This document shows positions 31,422 to 40,867 of a DNA stretch of 52,468 bases, piece by piece. Within the stretch, counting starts at the first letter, position 1, and every line of letters begins with the position of its first letter. Both the position numbers and the translations under genes were made by a program. Under the pieces are notes generated by a model that ran no database searches, had not been told where the DNA came from, and saw nothing but the letters and a program-made list of their open reading frames with translations. The stretch lies in the NCBI GenBank assembly GCA_903878085.1, contig CAIRGJ010000028.1, positions 1-52,468 of the forward strand, written 5' to 3'. Origin of the DNA: an uncultured Hyphomicrobiales bacterium. Lineage in GTDB: Bacteria > Pseudomonadota > Alphaproteobacteria > Rhizobiales > Xanthobacteraceae.

Positions 31422-33284
31422 CTAACCCTTTTGTTCCAGCTTGGCCGCCTTGTCCGGGTCGCTCCACCAGGTCTCCGGAATGCCGCGGGAATAGCGCGGT
31501 TTGGCGGCGGGGCGGGCAAACACGTCCCAATAGGCGATCCAGTGCGACGCTTTGTACCAGTGCGGAATCCAGTAGCGGCCGGCCCGGACCAGGCGGTCCA
31601 GCGCCTTGCAGGCGGTGACCAGTTCCGGCCGCGTCTTGGCGGCGATAATGATGTCGACAAGGGCGTCCACCACAGGATCGGCGATGCCGGCGTGGTTCTG
31701 CGAGCCTTTGATCGCGGCAGCCTGCGCGGTGAAGTAATTGCGCAGCGAATCGCCCGGCGTCGACGAGAAGCTGAAGCGGTCGACCGTGATGTCGAAATCG
31801 AAATCGTCGACGCGCTTGCGGTACTGGGTCGGGTCGACCAGGCGCATGGTGGCCTCGATGCCAAGCGTGCCGAGACTTTTGATGTAGGGAAAATGATGGG
31901 GCTGCAGGCCCGGCTCGTCGAGCAGGAATTCGATTGAGATCGGCTGGCCGTTCGGCAGCACGCGCTTGCCGTTCGTCAGCACGCAGCCGGCGTCGGTCAG
32001 CAGTTGTGCAGCCAGCCGCAACGAGCGGCGGTCCTGGCCGCTGCCGTCGGTCACCGGCGGCACATAAGCCTCGCCGAACACTTCGTCCGGCACCTTGCCG
32101 CGGAACGGCTCCAGCAGCGCCAATTCCGCGGCGTCCGGCTTGCCCTTGGCCATCATCGGCGAATTCTGGAACACCGAATGCGTGCGGTCGTAGGACCCGT
32201 ACATGATGTTCTTGTTGGTCCATTCGAAATCGAAGGCGTCGATCAAGGCCTCGCGCACGCGGCGGTCCTTGAATTTCTCAAGCCTAGTGTTGATGAACCA
32301 ACCTTGCGCACCGGACGGCGTGTCGTCAGGGATGATGTCGCGCTTGACCCGGCCGTCCTTGAACGCCGGAAAATCGTAGCGCGTCGCCCAGGTGCGCGAG
32401 GTGAACTCCTCGCGGAACAGATAGCTCTTGCCGGTGAAGCCTTCGAAGCCGACCTCGCGATCGCGGTAATATTCGTAGCGCACGGTGCCGAAATTATTCT
32501 GCCCGCGCGCCACCGGCAGATTGGCGCCCCACCAGTCCTTCACGCGTTCGAACTCGATGAAGTGCCCGACCTCGAAGCGCCCGACCTTGTACGGCCCGCT
32601 GCCGAGCGGCGTCTCCAGCGTCGACTGATCGAACGGCTGCTTGGCGTAATAGGCCTTGGAGAAAATCGGCAGCGACGCCGTAAACAGTGGCACATCGCGG
32701 CCGCGTTTGTCGGCAAAACGCAGCACCACGGTGCGGTCGTCGATCGCTTCGGCGCCTTTGAAGTCGCGCAGCAGCTGCGTGATGATCGGGTGGCTCTGCT
32801 CCTTGAGCGCGCCGAGCGACCAAACGACGTCTTGCGCGGTAAGCGGCGTGCCGTCGTGGAATTTAGCTTCCGGGCGAAGCTGGAAACGATAGGTCAGGCC
32901 ATTGTCGGCAATCCGCACGCTGCGGGCGGCGAGCCCGTACATCGCGTCCGGCTCGTCGCCCGAACGCACCATCAGCGCCGCAAACGTGAGCTCCATGCCA
33001 AGCGCGCCCTCGCCCTTGAGGATATAGGCGTTGAGCGAATTGAAGGTGAGGAACGAGCCGTTATAGCCGCGGCTGCCGACCGATTCCGAATAGGCGCCGC
33101 CCTTGGGCGCGCTCGGATTGACGTAATTGAAATGCGCAAAGTCGGCCGGGTAATTCAGATCGCCGAACGCCGACATGCCGTGGCGCTCGGTGTCTTCGGC
33201 AATCTGGGCAATGGCGGGCGAATCGAGTTTGACGGCGGCCATCGCGGCCGCCGAAAGGACGAGCGCTGACCGTCGCGTAATCAA
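31422..33284 (-). CDS. Peptide-binding protein YejA-like, downstream copy
   Basis: A 620-residue extracytoplasmic solute-binding protein (family 5). It begins with a twin-arginine-like leader (ITRRSALVLSAAAMAAVKLDSPAIAQ), followed by HGMSAFGDLNYPADFAHFNYVNPSAPKGG, which is typical of YejA. The start codon is TTG, overlapping the TGA of the upstream paralogue as TTGA, so translation is coupled. It presents peptides to YejBEF. It is clearly homologous to the upstream gene but well diverged, hence an old duplication. Confidence 0.93.
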   Translation of the reverse strand: MITRRSALVLSAAAMAAVKLDSPAIAQIAEDTERHGMSAFGDLNYPADFAHFNYVNPSAPKGGAYSESVGSRGYNGSFLTFNSLNAYILKGEGALGMELTFAALMVRSGDEPDAMYGLAARSVRIADNGLTYRFQLRPEAKFHDGTPLTAQDVVWSLGALKEQSHPIITQLLRDFKGAEAIDDRTVVLRFADKRGRDVPLFTASLPIFSKAYYAKQPFDQSTLETPLGSGPYKVGRFEVGHFIEFERVKDWWGANLPVARGQNNFGTVRYEYYRDREVGFEGFTGKSYLFREEFTSRTWATRYDFPAFKDGRVKRDIIPDDTPSGAQGWFINTRLEKFKDRRVREALIDAFDFEWTNKNIMYGSYDRTHSVFQNSPMMAKGKPDAAELALLEPFRGKVPDEVFGEAYVPPVTDGSGQDRRSLRLAAQLLTDAGCVLTNGKRVLPNGQPISIEFLLDEPGLQPHHFPYIKSLGTLGIEATMRLVDPTQYRKRVDDFDFDITVDRFSFSSTPGDSLRNYFTAQAAAIKGSQNHAGIADPVVDALVDIIIAAKTRPELVTACKALDRLVRAGRYWIPHWYKASHWIAYWDVFARPAAKPRYSRGIPETWWSDPDKAAKLEQKG

Positions 33285-35179
33285 GACCGCTGCGCCTTCG
33301 CCGCCTTGTCAGCGTCCCACCACCACACCGTCGGGAACGCCGAGCGGCCGTATTTCGGCATGGTCTCGGGATGGCCGAAGCGGTCCCACCGCGCAGTGCG
33401 CACGAAGGGATAATTCCATTGCGGCACCACGTAGTAATTCCATAGCAGCACGCGATCGAGCGCCTTGGTGGCGGCGACCAGGTCGTCGCGGTCCTTGGTG
33501 AAGATCACGCGCTCGATCAGCGTATCGATGGCCGGGTTCTTGATGCCGATCAGGTTGCGCGAGCCGGGCTGGTCGGCAGCAGTCGAACTCCAGAAGTCGC
33601 GCTGCTCGTTGCCGGGCGACAGCGACTGGCCCCAGGACGCGACGATGATGTCGTAGTCCCACTGCCGCAGCCGGTTCTCGTATTGCGCGGCGTCGACCAC
33701 GCGCACGTTCACCGTCATGCCGAGCCGCTCCAGCGACGGCTTGTAGAACAGCACGAAACGCTGGGTCGCCGGGTCATCGACCAGCATCTCGACCGAGAAC
33801 GGCTCGCCGGTTTTGGCGTTGACGAGTTTGGTATCCTTGATCTCGTAACCGGCTTCGCGAAACAGCCCGAGCGCCTGACGAAAATTATCGCGCACCGCCT
33901 GCGGATTGCCGCCGACGGGATTGCTGTAAGACTTGGTGAACAGGTCGGCCGGAATCTTGTCGCGGACAGTTTCCAGGATTGCCAATTCTTTGCCTTCCGG
34001 CAACCCTGACGCCGCTAGTTCGGTGCCCTCGAAGTAGCTGCCGATGCGCTTGTACTGGCCGAAGAAGATCGTGCGGTTCATCTCCTCGAAGTCGAAGGCA
34101 AAGTTGAAAGCGCGGCGCACGCGCGGGTCCTTGAACTTGTCGCGCCGGATATTGAACGTGAAAGCCTGCATGACGCCAAGATTGGTGATCGGGAATTCCT
34201 CCCGCACCACTTTCTTGTCGCGAATCGCGGGGAAATCATACGAGGTCGCCCAATCCTTGGCGCTGTTCTCGGTGCGCCAATCGACCTGGTCGCCCTTGAA
34301 GGCTTCCAGCGCCACTGTGGAATCGCGGAAATATTCGAAGCGGATGGTCTGGAAATTCCGCGTGCCTATCATGACGTTGAGGTCCTTGCCCCAATAGTCG
34401 GCGACCTTTTCGTAGACGAGGCTGCGGCCCGGCTGGAATTCCTTGAGGCGATACGGCCCGGAGCCGAGCGGCGGCTCCAGCGTGGTCTGGGTCACGTCGC
34501 GCTTGTTACCGTTCTTGTCAGTGCCTTCCCAGTAATGCTTCGGCAGCACCGGCAACTGGCCGACGATCTGCGGCAATTCGCGATTGCCCGGGCCGTCGAA
34601 GGTGAAGGTGATCTCGCGCTCGGCGGTCTTTTCGATCTTCACCACATGCCGGTAGTAGGCGCCGTAGAACGGGCTGTTCTTTCTGAAGACATCGAACGAA
34701 AAAATGACGTCGTCCGGCGTGATCGGCTTGCCGTCATGCCAGCGCGCATTGGCGCGCAGGCGATAGGTGACGGACGAGAAATCGTCCGGATTGCTGACGG
34801 CTTCGGCCAGCAGTCCGTATTCGGTGGACACCTCGTCGAGCGCCGAGGTGGTCAGCGTTTCGACCGATAGCTCGGTGCCCATGGCGACGCTGCCCTTCAC
34901 ACCGGCCACCACGGTGTTGAAATTGTCGAAGGTGCCGAACGCGATCTGTCGCACCGTGCCACCCTGGGGCGCCGCCGGATTGACGTAGTCGAAACTCTTG
35001 AAGCCCTCGGGATATTTCAGCTGGCCGAACAGCGACAGGCCATGCTTCCAGTTCTTCGCCGTGCTTGAAGCTTGCGCCGCGGCGGGGCCGGCGACCGATC
35101 CCGCGCCGAGCGCGCCCAAAGCCGGCGCGGCGAGGGTCGCCGCGGTGGCGCGCAGGACGGATCGTCTGGTCAGCTTCAT
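33281..35179 (-). CDS. Peptide-binding protein YejA-like, upstream copy
   Basis: A 632-residue solute-binding protein with a leader carrying TRRSVLRAT (twin-arginine-like), cleavage after PAAAQA, and the YejA hallmark GLSFGQLKYPEGF-type region (HGLSLFGQLKYPEGFKSFDYVNPAAPQGG). It is the first gene of the importer operon; the 190-bp gap upstream to cycM must hold the promoter. Two tandem binding proteins feeding one YejBEF probably widen the peptide range. Confidence 0.93.
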   Translation of the reverse strand: MKLTRRSVLRATAATLAAPALGALGAGSVAGPAAAQASSTAKNWKHGLSLFGQLKYPEGFKSFDYVNPAAPQGGTVRQIAFGTFDNFNTVVAGVKGSVAMGTELSVETLTTSALDEVSTEYGLLAEAVSNPDDFSSVTYRLRANARWHDGKPITPDDVIFSFDVFRKNSPFYGAYYRHVVKIEKTAEREITFTFDGPGNRELPQIVGQLPVLPKHYWEGTDKNGNKRDVTQTTLEPPLGSGPYRLKEFQPGRSLVYEKVADYWGKDLNVMIGTRNFQTIRFEYFRDSTVALEAFKGDQVDWRTENSAKDWATSYDFPAIRDKKVVREEFPITNLGVMQAFTFNIRRDKFKDPRVRRAFNFAFDFEEMNRTIFFGQYKRIGSYFEGTELAASGLPEGKELAILETVRDKIPADLFTKSYSNPVGGNPQAVRDNFRQALGLFREAGYEIKDTKLVNAKTGEPFSVEMLVDDPATQRFVLFYKPSLERLGMTVNVRVVDAAQYENRLRQWDYDIIVASWGQSLSPGNEQRDFWSSTAADQPGSRNLIGIKNPAIDTLIERVIFTKDRDDLVAATKALDRVLLWNYYVVPQWNYPFVRTARWDRFGHPETMPKYGRSAFPTVWWWDADKAAKAQRS

Positions 35180-35369
35180 AGGGAACCCCGATTGCGCGTG
35201 TGCGCGTCATTGCGCGCCATCTTGCGCACGCCATTTGGCATCGCGGGTGATTATGTCGGTTTTTCGGTATCCGGCCAGCGGTGGGGTGCCGCAGCAAGCA
35301 GATTACCCCCGGTTACGAGCGGGAATCTCGCCGCCGCAAGGACCGCGTGACTGGATAATCCACCTGAGT

Positions 35370-35978
35370 TTAGTGCTTCGCGGGCGCAGCCGCCTTCGGC
35401 GCTTCCGCGGGCTTGCCGCCAGCGGGAGCCGCGTTGGCCGCCGCTTTCGGCAGCGGCAGCGGGCTATCCGCCTGGCTACGCAGGAAACCGATCACATCGG
35501 CGCGCTGGCTGTCGCGCGCCAGGCCGGCAAAGGTCATGTTGGTGCCGGCGACATAGCCGCGCGGATTGGCGATGAACTTGTTGAGCTCATCAAAGGTCCA
35601 GGTGCCGCCCTTGGCCTTCATCGCCGCCGAATAATTGAAGCCCGCCTCGGACGCCTTCGGACGACCGACCACGTTCCAGAGGTTCGGACCAACCCGGTTG
35701 GGGCCGCCCTTTTCGAAGGTGTGACAGGCCTGACATTGCTTGGCGGTCGCCTGGCCTTTTTCCGCCGAGGCGCTGGCCAACAAGGTCTCAATCGGCTGCT
35801 CCGGCTCCTTGGCCACGCTAGCGGCGCCGCCGCCGAGCTCCTTGACCGCGATATTGAAGCCGGGCTTGGCCGGCTTTTCGGGTGCGAAAATCGCGCCCGC
35901 GCCGATATTGAGCGCCAGAGTGATCAGGCACGTGGCGAGGATCGCGCCAATGACTTTGTTGAGTTCGAAGGAATTCAT
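35370..35978 (-). CDS. cycM: Membrane-anchored cytochrome c, CycM type
   Basis: A 202-residue cytochrome c with an uncleaved N-terminal signal-anchor ([23 protein letters not shown]), a linker, and a class I heme domain. Heme ligation comes from CQACH (C82, C85, H86) with M148 in GTNMTFAGL as probable sixth ligand. A Pro/Ala/Lys-rich tail follows. CycM in Bradyrhizobium links the bc1 complex to an aa3 oxidase. It is divergent from kdsB across 172 bp; that order is familiar in Rhizobiales. The start MNSFELNKV was chosen because a longer reading crosses the kdsB promoter. Confidence 0.93.
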   Translation of the reverse strand: MNSFELNKVIGAILATCLITLALNIGAGAIFAPEKPAKPGFNIAVKELGGGAASVAKEPEQPIETLLASASAEKGQATAKQCQACHTFEKGGPNRVGPNLWNVVGRPKASEAGFNYSAAMKAKGGTWTFDELNKFIANPRGYVAGTNMTFAGLARDSQRADVIGFLRSQADSPLPLPKAAANAAPAGGKPAEAPKAAAPAKH

Positions 35979-36150
35979 CGCGAAACGGCTCCCGGAGCGG
36001 GCAAAACGGGGCGGGAATTGGCTCGCCGCCGAGGTTCCGGCAGCGCCGGACAGATACCGGTTTGCCTCCCCGCTGGCAACCCGTATAAGCGCCGCGGCGC
36101 CACCGACATTCGTCTTGTCCAAGGCCTTTAGAAGCCTACCGCCCGAACCG

Positions 36151-36879
36151 ATGCCCAACACCATCATCCTTATACCGGCCCGCATGGCCTCGACCCGCCT
36201 GCCCGGCAAACCGCTGGCGGATATCCACGGCTTGCCGATGATCGTGCAGGTGCTGCGGCGCGCCGAAGCGGCCGGCATCGGCGAGGCGGTGGTGGCGACC
36301 GATTCGGACGCGGTCCAGGCCGCGGTGGAAAAGTCCGGCGGCCGCGCGGTCATGACCGGTGGTCATCATTTGTCCGGCTCAGACCGCATCTATGAGGCCC
36401 TCGAAGCCCTCGACCCCGAGCACCGCATCGACCTCGTGGTCAATGTGCAAGGCGACCTGCCGACCATCGACCCGGCCGACATCCGTGCCGCGCTTGGGCC
36501 TTTGTCCGATCCGAAGGTCGACATCGCTACGCTGGCCGCCGTCATCACCGATCCAGCCGAACGCACCAATCCGAACGTCGTCAAAGTCTCGGGCGCCATG
36601 GTCGCCCCCGGCCGGTTTCACGCCACGCAATTCACGCGCGCCGATGCCACCGGCCCCGGCCCGCATTATCACCACATCGGGCTTTACGCCTACCGGCGCG
36701 CGGCGTTGGCGCGTTTCGTCGCCCTGCCGCCCTCGGCCAACGAGCAGCGCGAACGGCTCGAGCAATTGCGCGCGCTCGATGCCGGCATGCGCATCGACGC
36801 GGTCATCGTCAAAAGCGTGCCGCTCGGCGTCGACACGCCGGAAGAGCTGGCCAAGGCCCGCAGGATGCTCGCGCGCTAG
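36151..36879 (+). CDS. kdsB: 3-deoxy-manno-octulosonate cytidylyltransferase
   Basis: A 242-residue enzyme that activates KDO with CTP for lipid A assembly. The N-terminal [21 protein letters not shown] (about 4-24) is the nucleotide-binding motif, followed by VVNVQGDLP (metal and CMP site) and [11 protein letters not shown]. Length fits the family. The start is the first codon of that motif region; a longer reading overlaps cycM on the other strand. pheA lies downstream past a cupin gene on the other strand. Confidence 0.95.
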   Translation: MPNTIILIPARMASTRLPGKPLADIHGLPMIVQVLRRAEAAGIGEAVVATDSDAVQAAVEKSGGRAVMTGGHHLSGSDRIYEALEALDPEHRIDLVVNVQGDLPTIDPADIRAALGPLSDPKVDIATLAAVITDPAERTNPNVVKVSGAMVAPGRFHATQFTRADATGPGPHYHHIGLYAYRRAALARFVALPPSANEQRERLEQLRALDAGMRIDAVIVKSVPLGVDTPEELAKARRMLAR

Positions 36880-36893
36880 CCGGGTGTCGTGGC

Positions 36894-37337
36894 TTACTTC
36901 GGCGCTTCCGGCCCCACGAACTTCCGTCCGCTTGGTCCGGTACCGCTGACCTGGATCAGGACCGGTTCGCGCACTTCGACATAATGCGACACGTTCGCCG
37001 GCTCGGTATAAAAGCTCCCGGCGGGCAAGGCCTTGAGCTTGGCCGGATCGGTCGTCTCGCCATAGCCGGTGTACCAGATGCCCGACAGAATAGTGACCTC
37101 GCGTGAATCCGGATGCGTATGTGGCTTAACCTTGAACCCGGCAGGAAACTTGAGGCGGATGGTGTAAGGCCCGGGTTTGGCCGGATCGCCGATGAGGTTG
37201 GTCTGTTCCAGCCCCGGCAAGGCCAGCCCGCCTTGCGAACTCCACTTCATCTCGTCGGGCGTCAGCGCCGTCTGCGCCATGGTGCCGGTGGCAACCAACA
37301 TTGAACCCAAGGCGACGGCAATCGGTACAAGTCGCAT
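36894..37337 (-). CDS. Exported cupin-fold protein
   Basis: A 147-residue secreted protein: signal peptide (RLVPIAVALGSMLVATGTMAQ) and one cupin domain. The metal motif reads KPHTHPDSREVTILSG in the first part and SHYVE in the second, so at least three histidines and a glutamate are present. It is inserted on the minus strand between kdsB and pheA. The start at 37337 is preceded by a run of eight to nine G on the coding strand, which could serve as ribosome site and might be prone to length change. No specific function known. Confidence 0.85.
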   Translation of the reverse strand: MRLVPIAVALGSMLVATGTMAQTALTPDEMKWSSQGGLALPGLEQTNLIGDPAKPGPYTIRLKFPAGFKVKPHTHPDSREVTILSGIWYTGYGETTDPAKLKALPAGSFYTEPANVSHYVEVREPVLIQVSGTGPSGRKFVGPEAPK

Positions 37338-37445
37338 AGCATTCCCCCCCCTTTTTAATTGGCCCGAGCCTTTCATGGCCGAGCACGCCAGGCAATGTTG
37401 ACTCCGGCGTGGAGGTCTGCGTAATCGCGCTCAAGGCAGGACCAC

Positions 37446-38315
37446 ATGGCCAAGAAAAAGATCATCTTCCAAGGCGAACCCGGCGCGAACTCCGATCTCG
37501 CCTGCCGCGAAGCCTATCCGGATTACGAGCCGGTGCCCTGCCCGACCTTCGAGGATTGCTTCACCGCGCTGAGCAATGGCGACGTCGATCTCGGCATGAT
37601 CCCGATCGAGAATTCGATCGCCGGCCGTGTCGCCGACATCCACCATCTGATGCCGACCGCGGGCCTGCACATCATCGCCGAATGGTTTCTGCCGATCCGA
37701 AATCAATTGATGGCGATTAAGGGCGCCAGCCTGTCGACCATCAAGACGGTCGAGAGCCACGTCATGGCGCTCGGCCAATGCCGCGGCATGATCCGCGAAT
37801 TGAAACTAAAGCCGATCGTCGGCGCCGACACCGCCGGCTCCGCGCGCGAAGTGGCCGAGGCCAAGGACCCCACCCGCGCCGCGATCGCGTCGCGGCTGGC
37901 CGCCGAGATCTATGGCCTCAATATCCTGAAAGAGAATGTCGAGGACGAATCGCACTCGACTACGCGCTTCATCGTGCTGTCGCGCGAAAAGAAATGGGCC
38001 AAGCCTGGCGAAGGCAAGGACAAGCGCAAGATCGTCACCACTTTCGTGTTCCGGGTGCGCAACCTGCCGGCCGCGCTGTACAAGGCGCTCGGCGGTTTCG
38101 CCACCAACGGCGTCAATATGACCAAGCTCGAGAGCTACATGGTCGGCGGCAATTTTTTCGCCACGCAATTTTATGCCGATGTCGAGGGCCATCCCGACGA
38201 CAGCGCGCTGGTGTTCGCGCTGGAGGAACTGGCCTTCTTCTCCAAGGAACTGACCATCCTCGGCGTCTATCCAGCGCACCCTTTCCGCGACACTTTCGCG
38301 GAAGAGAAGGACTGA
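37446..38315 (+). CDS. pheA: Prephenate dehydratase
   Basis: A 289-residue monofunctional prephenate dehydratase for phenylalanine synthesis. It has the catalytic domain with FQGEPGANSDLACREAYP, LGMIPIENSIAGRV and the active-site region STTRFIVLSRE (TRF motif, about 176-178), then an ACT domain with LTKLES-like MTKLESYMVGGNFFATQFYADVEGH, where phenylalanine would bind for feedback control. No chorismate mutase domain is fused. An AGGAC precedes the ATG. Confidence 0.96.
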   Translation: MAKKKIIFQGEPGANSDLACREAYPDYEPVPCPTFEDCFTALSNGDVDLGMIPIENSIAGRVADIHHLMPTAGLHIIAEWFLPIRNQLMAIKGASLSTIKTVESHVMALGQCRGMIRELKLKPIVGADTAGSAREVAEAKDPTRAAIASRLAAEIYGLNILKENVEDESHSTTRFIVLSREKKWAKPGEGKDKRKIVTTFVFRVRNLPAALYKALGGFATNGVNMTKLESYMVGGNFFATQFYADVEGHPDDSALVFALEELAFFSKELTILGVYPAHPFRDTFAEEKD

Positions 38316-38324
38316 GCGGCGGCG

Positions 38325-39152
38325 TCAGTCGGTTTTCCCGGCGACGTCCGCCACCTCGTCGGTCACCACCTTGAAGCTGACCAGAGTATTCAGCCCGAAG
38401 GTCGTGGTGATAGCGACATCGATGGCGTCGCGGCCCCGCGCCATCAACACCCGCCCGAGCCGAGGCACATTGTTGCGCGGATCGAACATCTGCCAGCGCC
38501 CGCCGATATAGGCTTCGAACCAGGCGGCGAAGTCGCCGGCGGCCCAAGGCTTCGGCGTGCCGAGATCGCTGAGATAGCCGGTGCAATAGCGCGCCGGAAT
38601 GTTCATCGACCGGCAGAACGCGATCGCCAAATGGGTGAAATCGCGGCAGACGCCGCGCCGCTCGTAGAAAGCCTCCGACGCGGTTCGCGTCGGGTTGGCG
38701 TGCCCATAGTTGAACGCAATGTGATTGTGGACGTAATCGCAGATCGTCTGCACGCGCGCCCAGCCCGGCGGGGTTTGCCCGAACAGATCCCAGGCGATCT
38801 GCGACAGCTTTTCGGTGTCGCAGTAGCGGCTTGCCAAAAGGAACACGAGCGCCTCTTCCGGCAAATCCTCGATGGAATGCTGCTGTGCATCTTTCACAAC
38901 GGAATCGAGTTGTCCGGAGTCGCGCACCACCGCGTTACTCGATATCCGGAAGCGGCCTGCCGGCGCGACGATGCGGCTGCACCAATTGCCGAAGCCGTCG
39001 CGATAGGCGACCAGCGGCACGACGGGGTCGGTGATGATATGATCGGGAACCAGGATGTCGGCGGCGCGCGTGTAGTGAATATGCAGCACGAGCAACATCG
39101 GCGTCGGCTGCGGAAGGTCGTAAATCAACTCATAGCCAACATTGAGCCTCAA
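38325..39152 (-). CDS. Transglutaminase-like family protein lacking the catalytic histidine
   Basis: A 275-residue cytoplasmic protein with an N-terminal bacterial transglutaminase-like domain (LNVGYELIYDLPQPTPMLLVL) and a transglutaminase core. The nucleophile C169 is kept in RRGVCRDFTHLAIAFCR, and D224 in MFDPRNN fits the acid. The usual HAW segment reads AAW (A209), so the triad histidine is missing. I recall relatives in Rhizobiales with variation at this site, so it may be a subfamily trait. It converges with pheA, 9 nt apart. A non-hydrolytic or altered activity is likely. Confidence 0.85.
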   Translation of the reverse strand: MRLNVGYELIYDLPQPTPMLLVLHIHYTRAADILVPDHIITDPVVPLVAYRDGFGNWCSRIVAPAGRFRISSNAVVRDSGQLDSVVKDAQQHSIEDLPEEALVFLLASRYCDTEKLSQIAWDLFGQTPPGWARVQTICDYVHNHIAFNYGHANPTRTASEAFYERRGVCRDFTHLAIAFCRSMNIPARYCTGYLSDLGTPKPWAAGDFAAWFEAYIGGRWQMFDPRNNVPRLGRVLMARGRDAIDVAITTTFGLNTLVSFKVVTDEVADVAGKTD

Positions 39153-39241
39153 ACTATAATCCTTTGAAATTGGGGCTGCGTCACCTCCAAGACCAAGCCT
39201 ACATCCTTAATCGGGTGGTGTCGCGCCTCACCGGAGGGAAC

Positions 39242-39445
39242 ATGAACACGGAACTGCAAAAAGGCGCGCTGGTGACCGGCGCCGCACGCGGCATCGGGCT
39301 GGAGACCGAACTCGCCGAGGCGATCTTCTTTTTGTGCAACGACCGCGCCAGCTACATGACCGGGCAGACCATCGCGGTCGACGGCGGCTTCGAGACGACC
39401 GGCACCGGCCTGCCGGCGATGCGCGAGGATAAGCGCAACGGCTAG
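39242..39445 (+). pseudogene. Short-chain dehydrogenase remnant with an in-frame internal deletion
   Basis: A 67-residue reading frame with GGAGGG before its ATG. Residues 8-19 are the SDR N-terminal nucleotide motif (GALVTGAARGIG). Residue 20 onward jumps to SDR C-terminal sequence (ELAEAIFFLCNDRASYMTGQTIAVDGGFETTG). The roughly 180 residues between, including the Ser-Tyr-Lys active site, are missing, but the frame is intact. It cannot be an active dehydrogenase. Its TAG overlaps the TAG of the chemoreceptor gene on the other strand in a shared CTAG. It may still be translated. Confidence 0.85.
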
Positions 39446-40812
39446 ACCGCAACCCGGTCGAGAAAGCTTTCAATGCGATTTTGCAGTCCTGCGGCGGCTG
39501 TCCCGACCGACTCGGACGCCTCAAGCACTTTACTGGCGGCACCCTGCGTCTCGTTGACCGCAGTGGTCACTTCACCCAGCACCGCGACCATCATCTTGGC
39601 GCCTTCTGCGGCACCCGATACGTTGCGTGAAATCTCGTCGGTAGCGCTGTCCTGCTGTTCGAGCGCCAATGCCACTGCCGACGTATAGCCGTCGATTTCC
39701 CGCATGCGTTCGGTGTTGCGCCGGATCGCCTCGACGGCGAAGCGGGTCGATGTTTGCACCGCATCGATCTGAACCGCTATCTGTTCCGTGGCCTTCGCAG
39801 TCTGCACCGCGAGCGACTTCACCTCCGAGGCCACCACGGCAAAGCCGCGGCCGGCTTCGCCGGCGCGCGCTGCTTCGATGGTGGCATTGAGCGCGAGCAA
39901 ATTGGTCTGCCCGGCAATGTTGCGGATCAGATTGACGATCTCGCCGATTTCTTGAACGCTTTCGGTCAGGCGCGACATCTGTTCGTCGGTCGTGTGCGCT
40001 TCCTTGACCGAGTGGGACACCAGTTCTGCCGCTTGGCCGACCTGACGGCCGATTTCCGCAATCGATGCGATTAGTTGCTCGGCGGCGGCGGCGGCGGCCG
40101 TCATATTGGCCGATGCCTCGGCAGAGTTTTGAACGGCGCCGGCGGTACGCTCCGACGTATGGCTCGACGAATTCGATTGCGCCACGGCGATCGCCTTGAG
40201 CGCCGCGGTGCTCTCGTTCACCATTTGCAGAACGGACGTCGCGTTCTCGCGAAATGCGCGAATTTCCGTTTCGATTTCGAGGCGGCGGCGCTCCTGTTCC
40301 GACAATGCAGCGCTCTTTCGTTCGGCCTCGATCCGCTCGGTAATGTCATCGTGGGTGCCGATCCAGAACTTACCGCCCTTGATCGGCCGATTGACGACCA
40401 GAACCGAGCGGCCGCCGGGAGTCTGAACGATATTGTTCGTCGATTCGCCTTGCTGAACTAGCGCCAAAATATCGGCGCGGTATTTTTCCGCGTCGATCAT
40501 AAGGCTGCCGGTCGATTTCCGGTTCTTGATGACGTCAATGAGCAAAGCTCCGGGCCGCACGACGTCGCGCGACAGCCCGTACATATCGATATAGCGGTCA
40601 TTGCAGATGACCAGACGTTCGTTCGAATCGAACATGACGACACCTTGCGTCATGTTGTTCAGAACCAAGGAGAACATTGCGTTGCTGTTGCCGCGCCCGT
40701 CGCCGCCGGATGTCTGGCGCAGCCAAGCAAACCAGCCAATGCCCGTCAGGCCGGCCAGAATACAGATGGCGGTGCCGACAACGCCCCAACCTTGATCAAA
40801 AATATCAAACAA
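39442..40812 (-). CDS. Methyl-accepting chemotaxis protein with PAS domain
   Basis: A 456-residue chemoreceptor. One membrane segment at residues 9-29, then a PAS domain (VLNNMTQGVVMFDSNERLVICNDRYIDMYGLS, about 50-81), a linker helix, and a signalling domain with the conserved hairpin tip IAGQTNLLALNATIEAARAG near 300. With no periplasmic domain it must sense something in the cytoplasm or membrane, such as redox state. The start appears to be TTG with GGGGA 9 nt upstream, because the next ATG would lose the membrane segment. No C-terminal CheR tether peptide. Confidence 0.92.
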   Translation of the reverse strand: MFDIFDQGWGVVGTAICILAGLTGIGWFAWLRQTSGGDGRGNSNAMFSLVLNNMTQGVVMFDSNERLVICNDRYIDMYGLSRDVVRPGALLIDVIKNRKSTGSLMIDAEKYRADILALVQQGESTNNIVQTPGGRSVLVVNRPIKGGKFWIGTHDDITERIEAERKSAALSEQERRRLEIETEIRAFRENATSVLQMVNESTAALKAIAVAQSNSSSHTSERTAGAVQNSAEASANMTAAAAAAEQLIASIAEIGRQVGQAAELVSHSVKEAHTTDEQMSRLTESVQEIGEIVNLIRNIAGQTNLLALNATIEAARAGEAGRGFAVVASEVKSLAVQTAKATEQIAVQIDAVQTSTRFAVEAIRRNTERMREIDGYTSAVALALEQQDSATDEISRNVSGAAEGAKMMVAVLGEVTTAVNETQGAASKVLEASESVGTAAAGLQNRIESFLDRVAV

Positions 40813-40847
40813 GATGAATATCCCCGGGCAGGGGAAGTCATAGCGTG

Positions 40848-40867
40848 TAACAACTTATTAATTGTTA
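40848..40867. promoter_or_regulatory. Inverted repeat upstream of the chemoreceptor gene
   Basis: TAACAA (40848-40853) and TTGTTA (40862-40867) form a perfect 6-bp inverted repeat around an AT-rich 8-bp centre, 36-55 bp before the chemoreceptor start. It may be an operator. A second stem CAGGCG/CGCCTG (40889-40905), without a T-run, lies between it and the neighbouring gene end. Confidence 0.4.
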
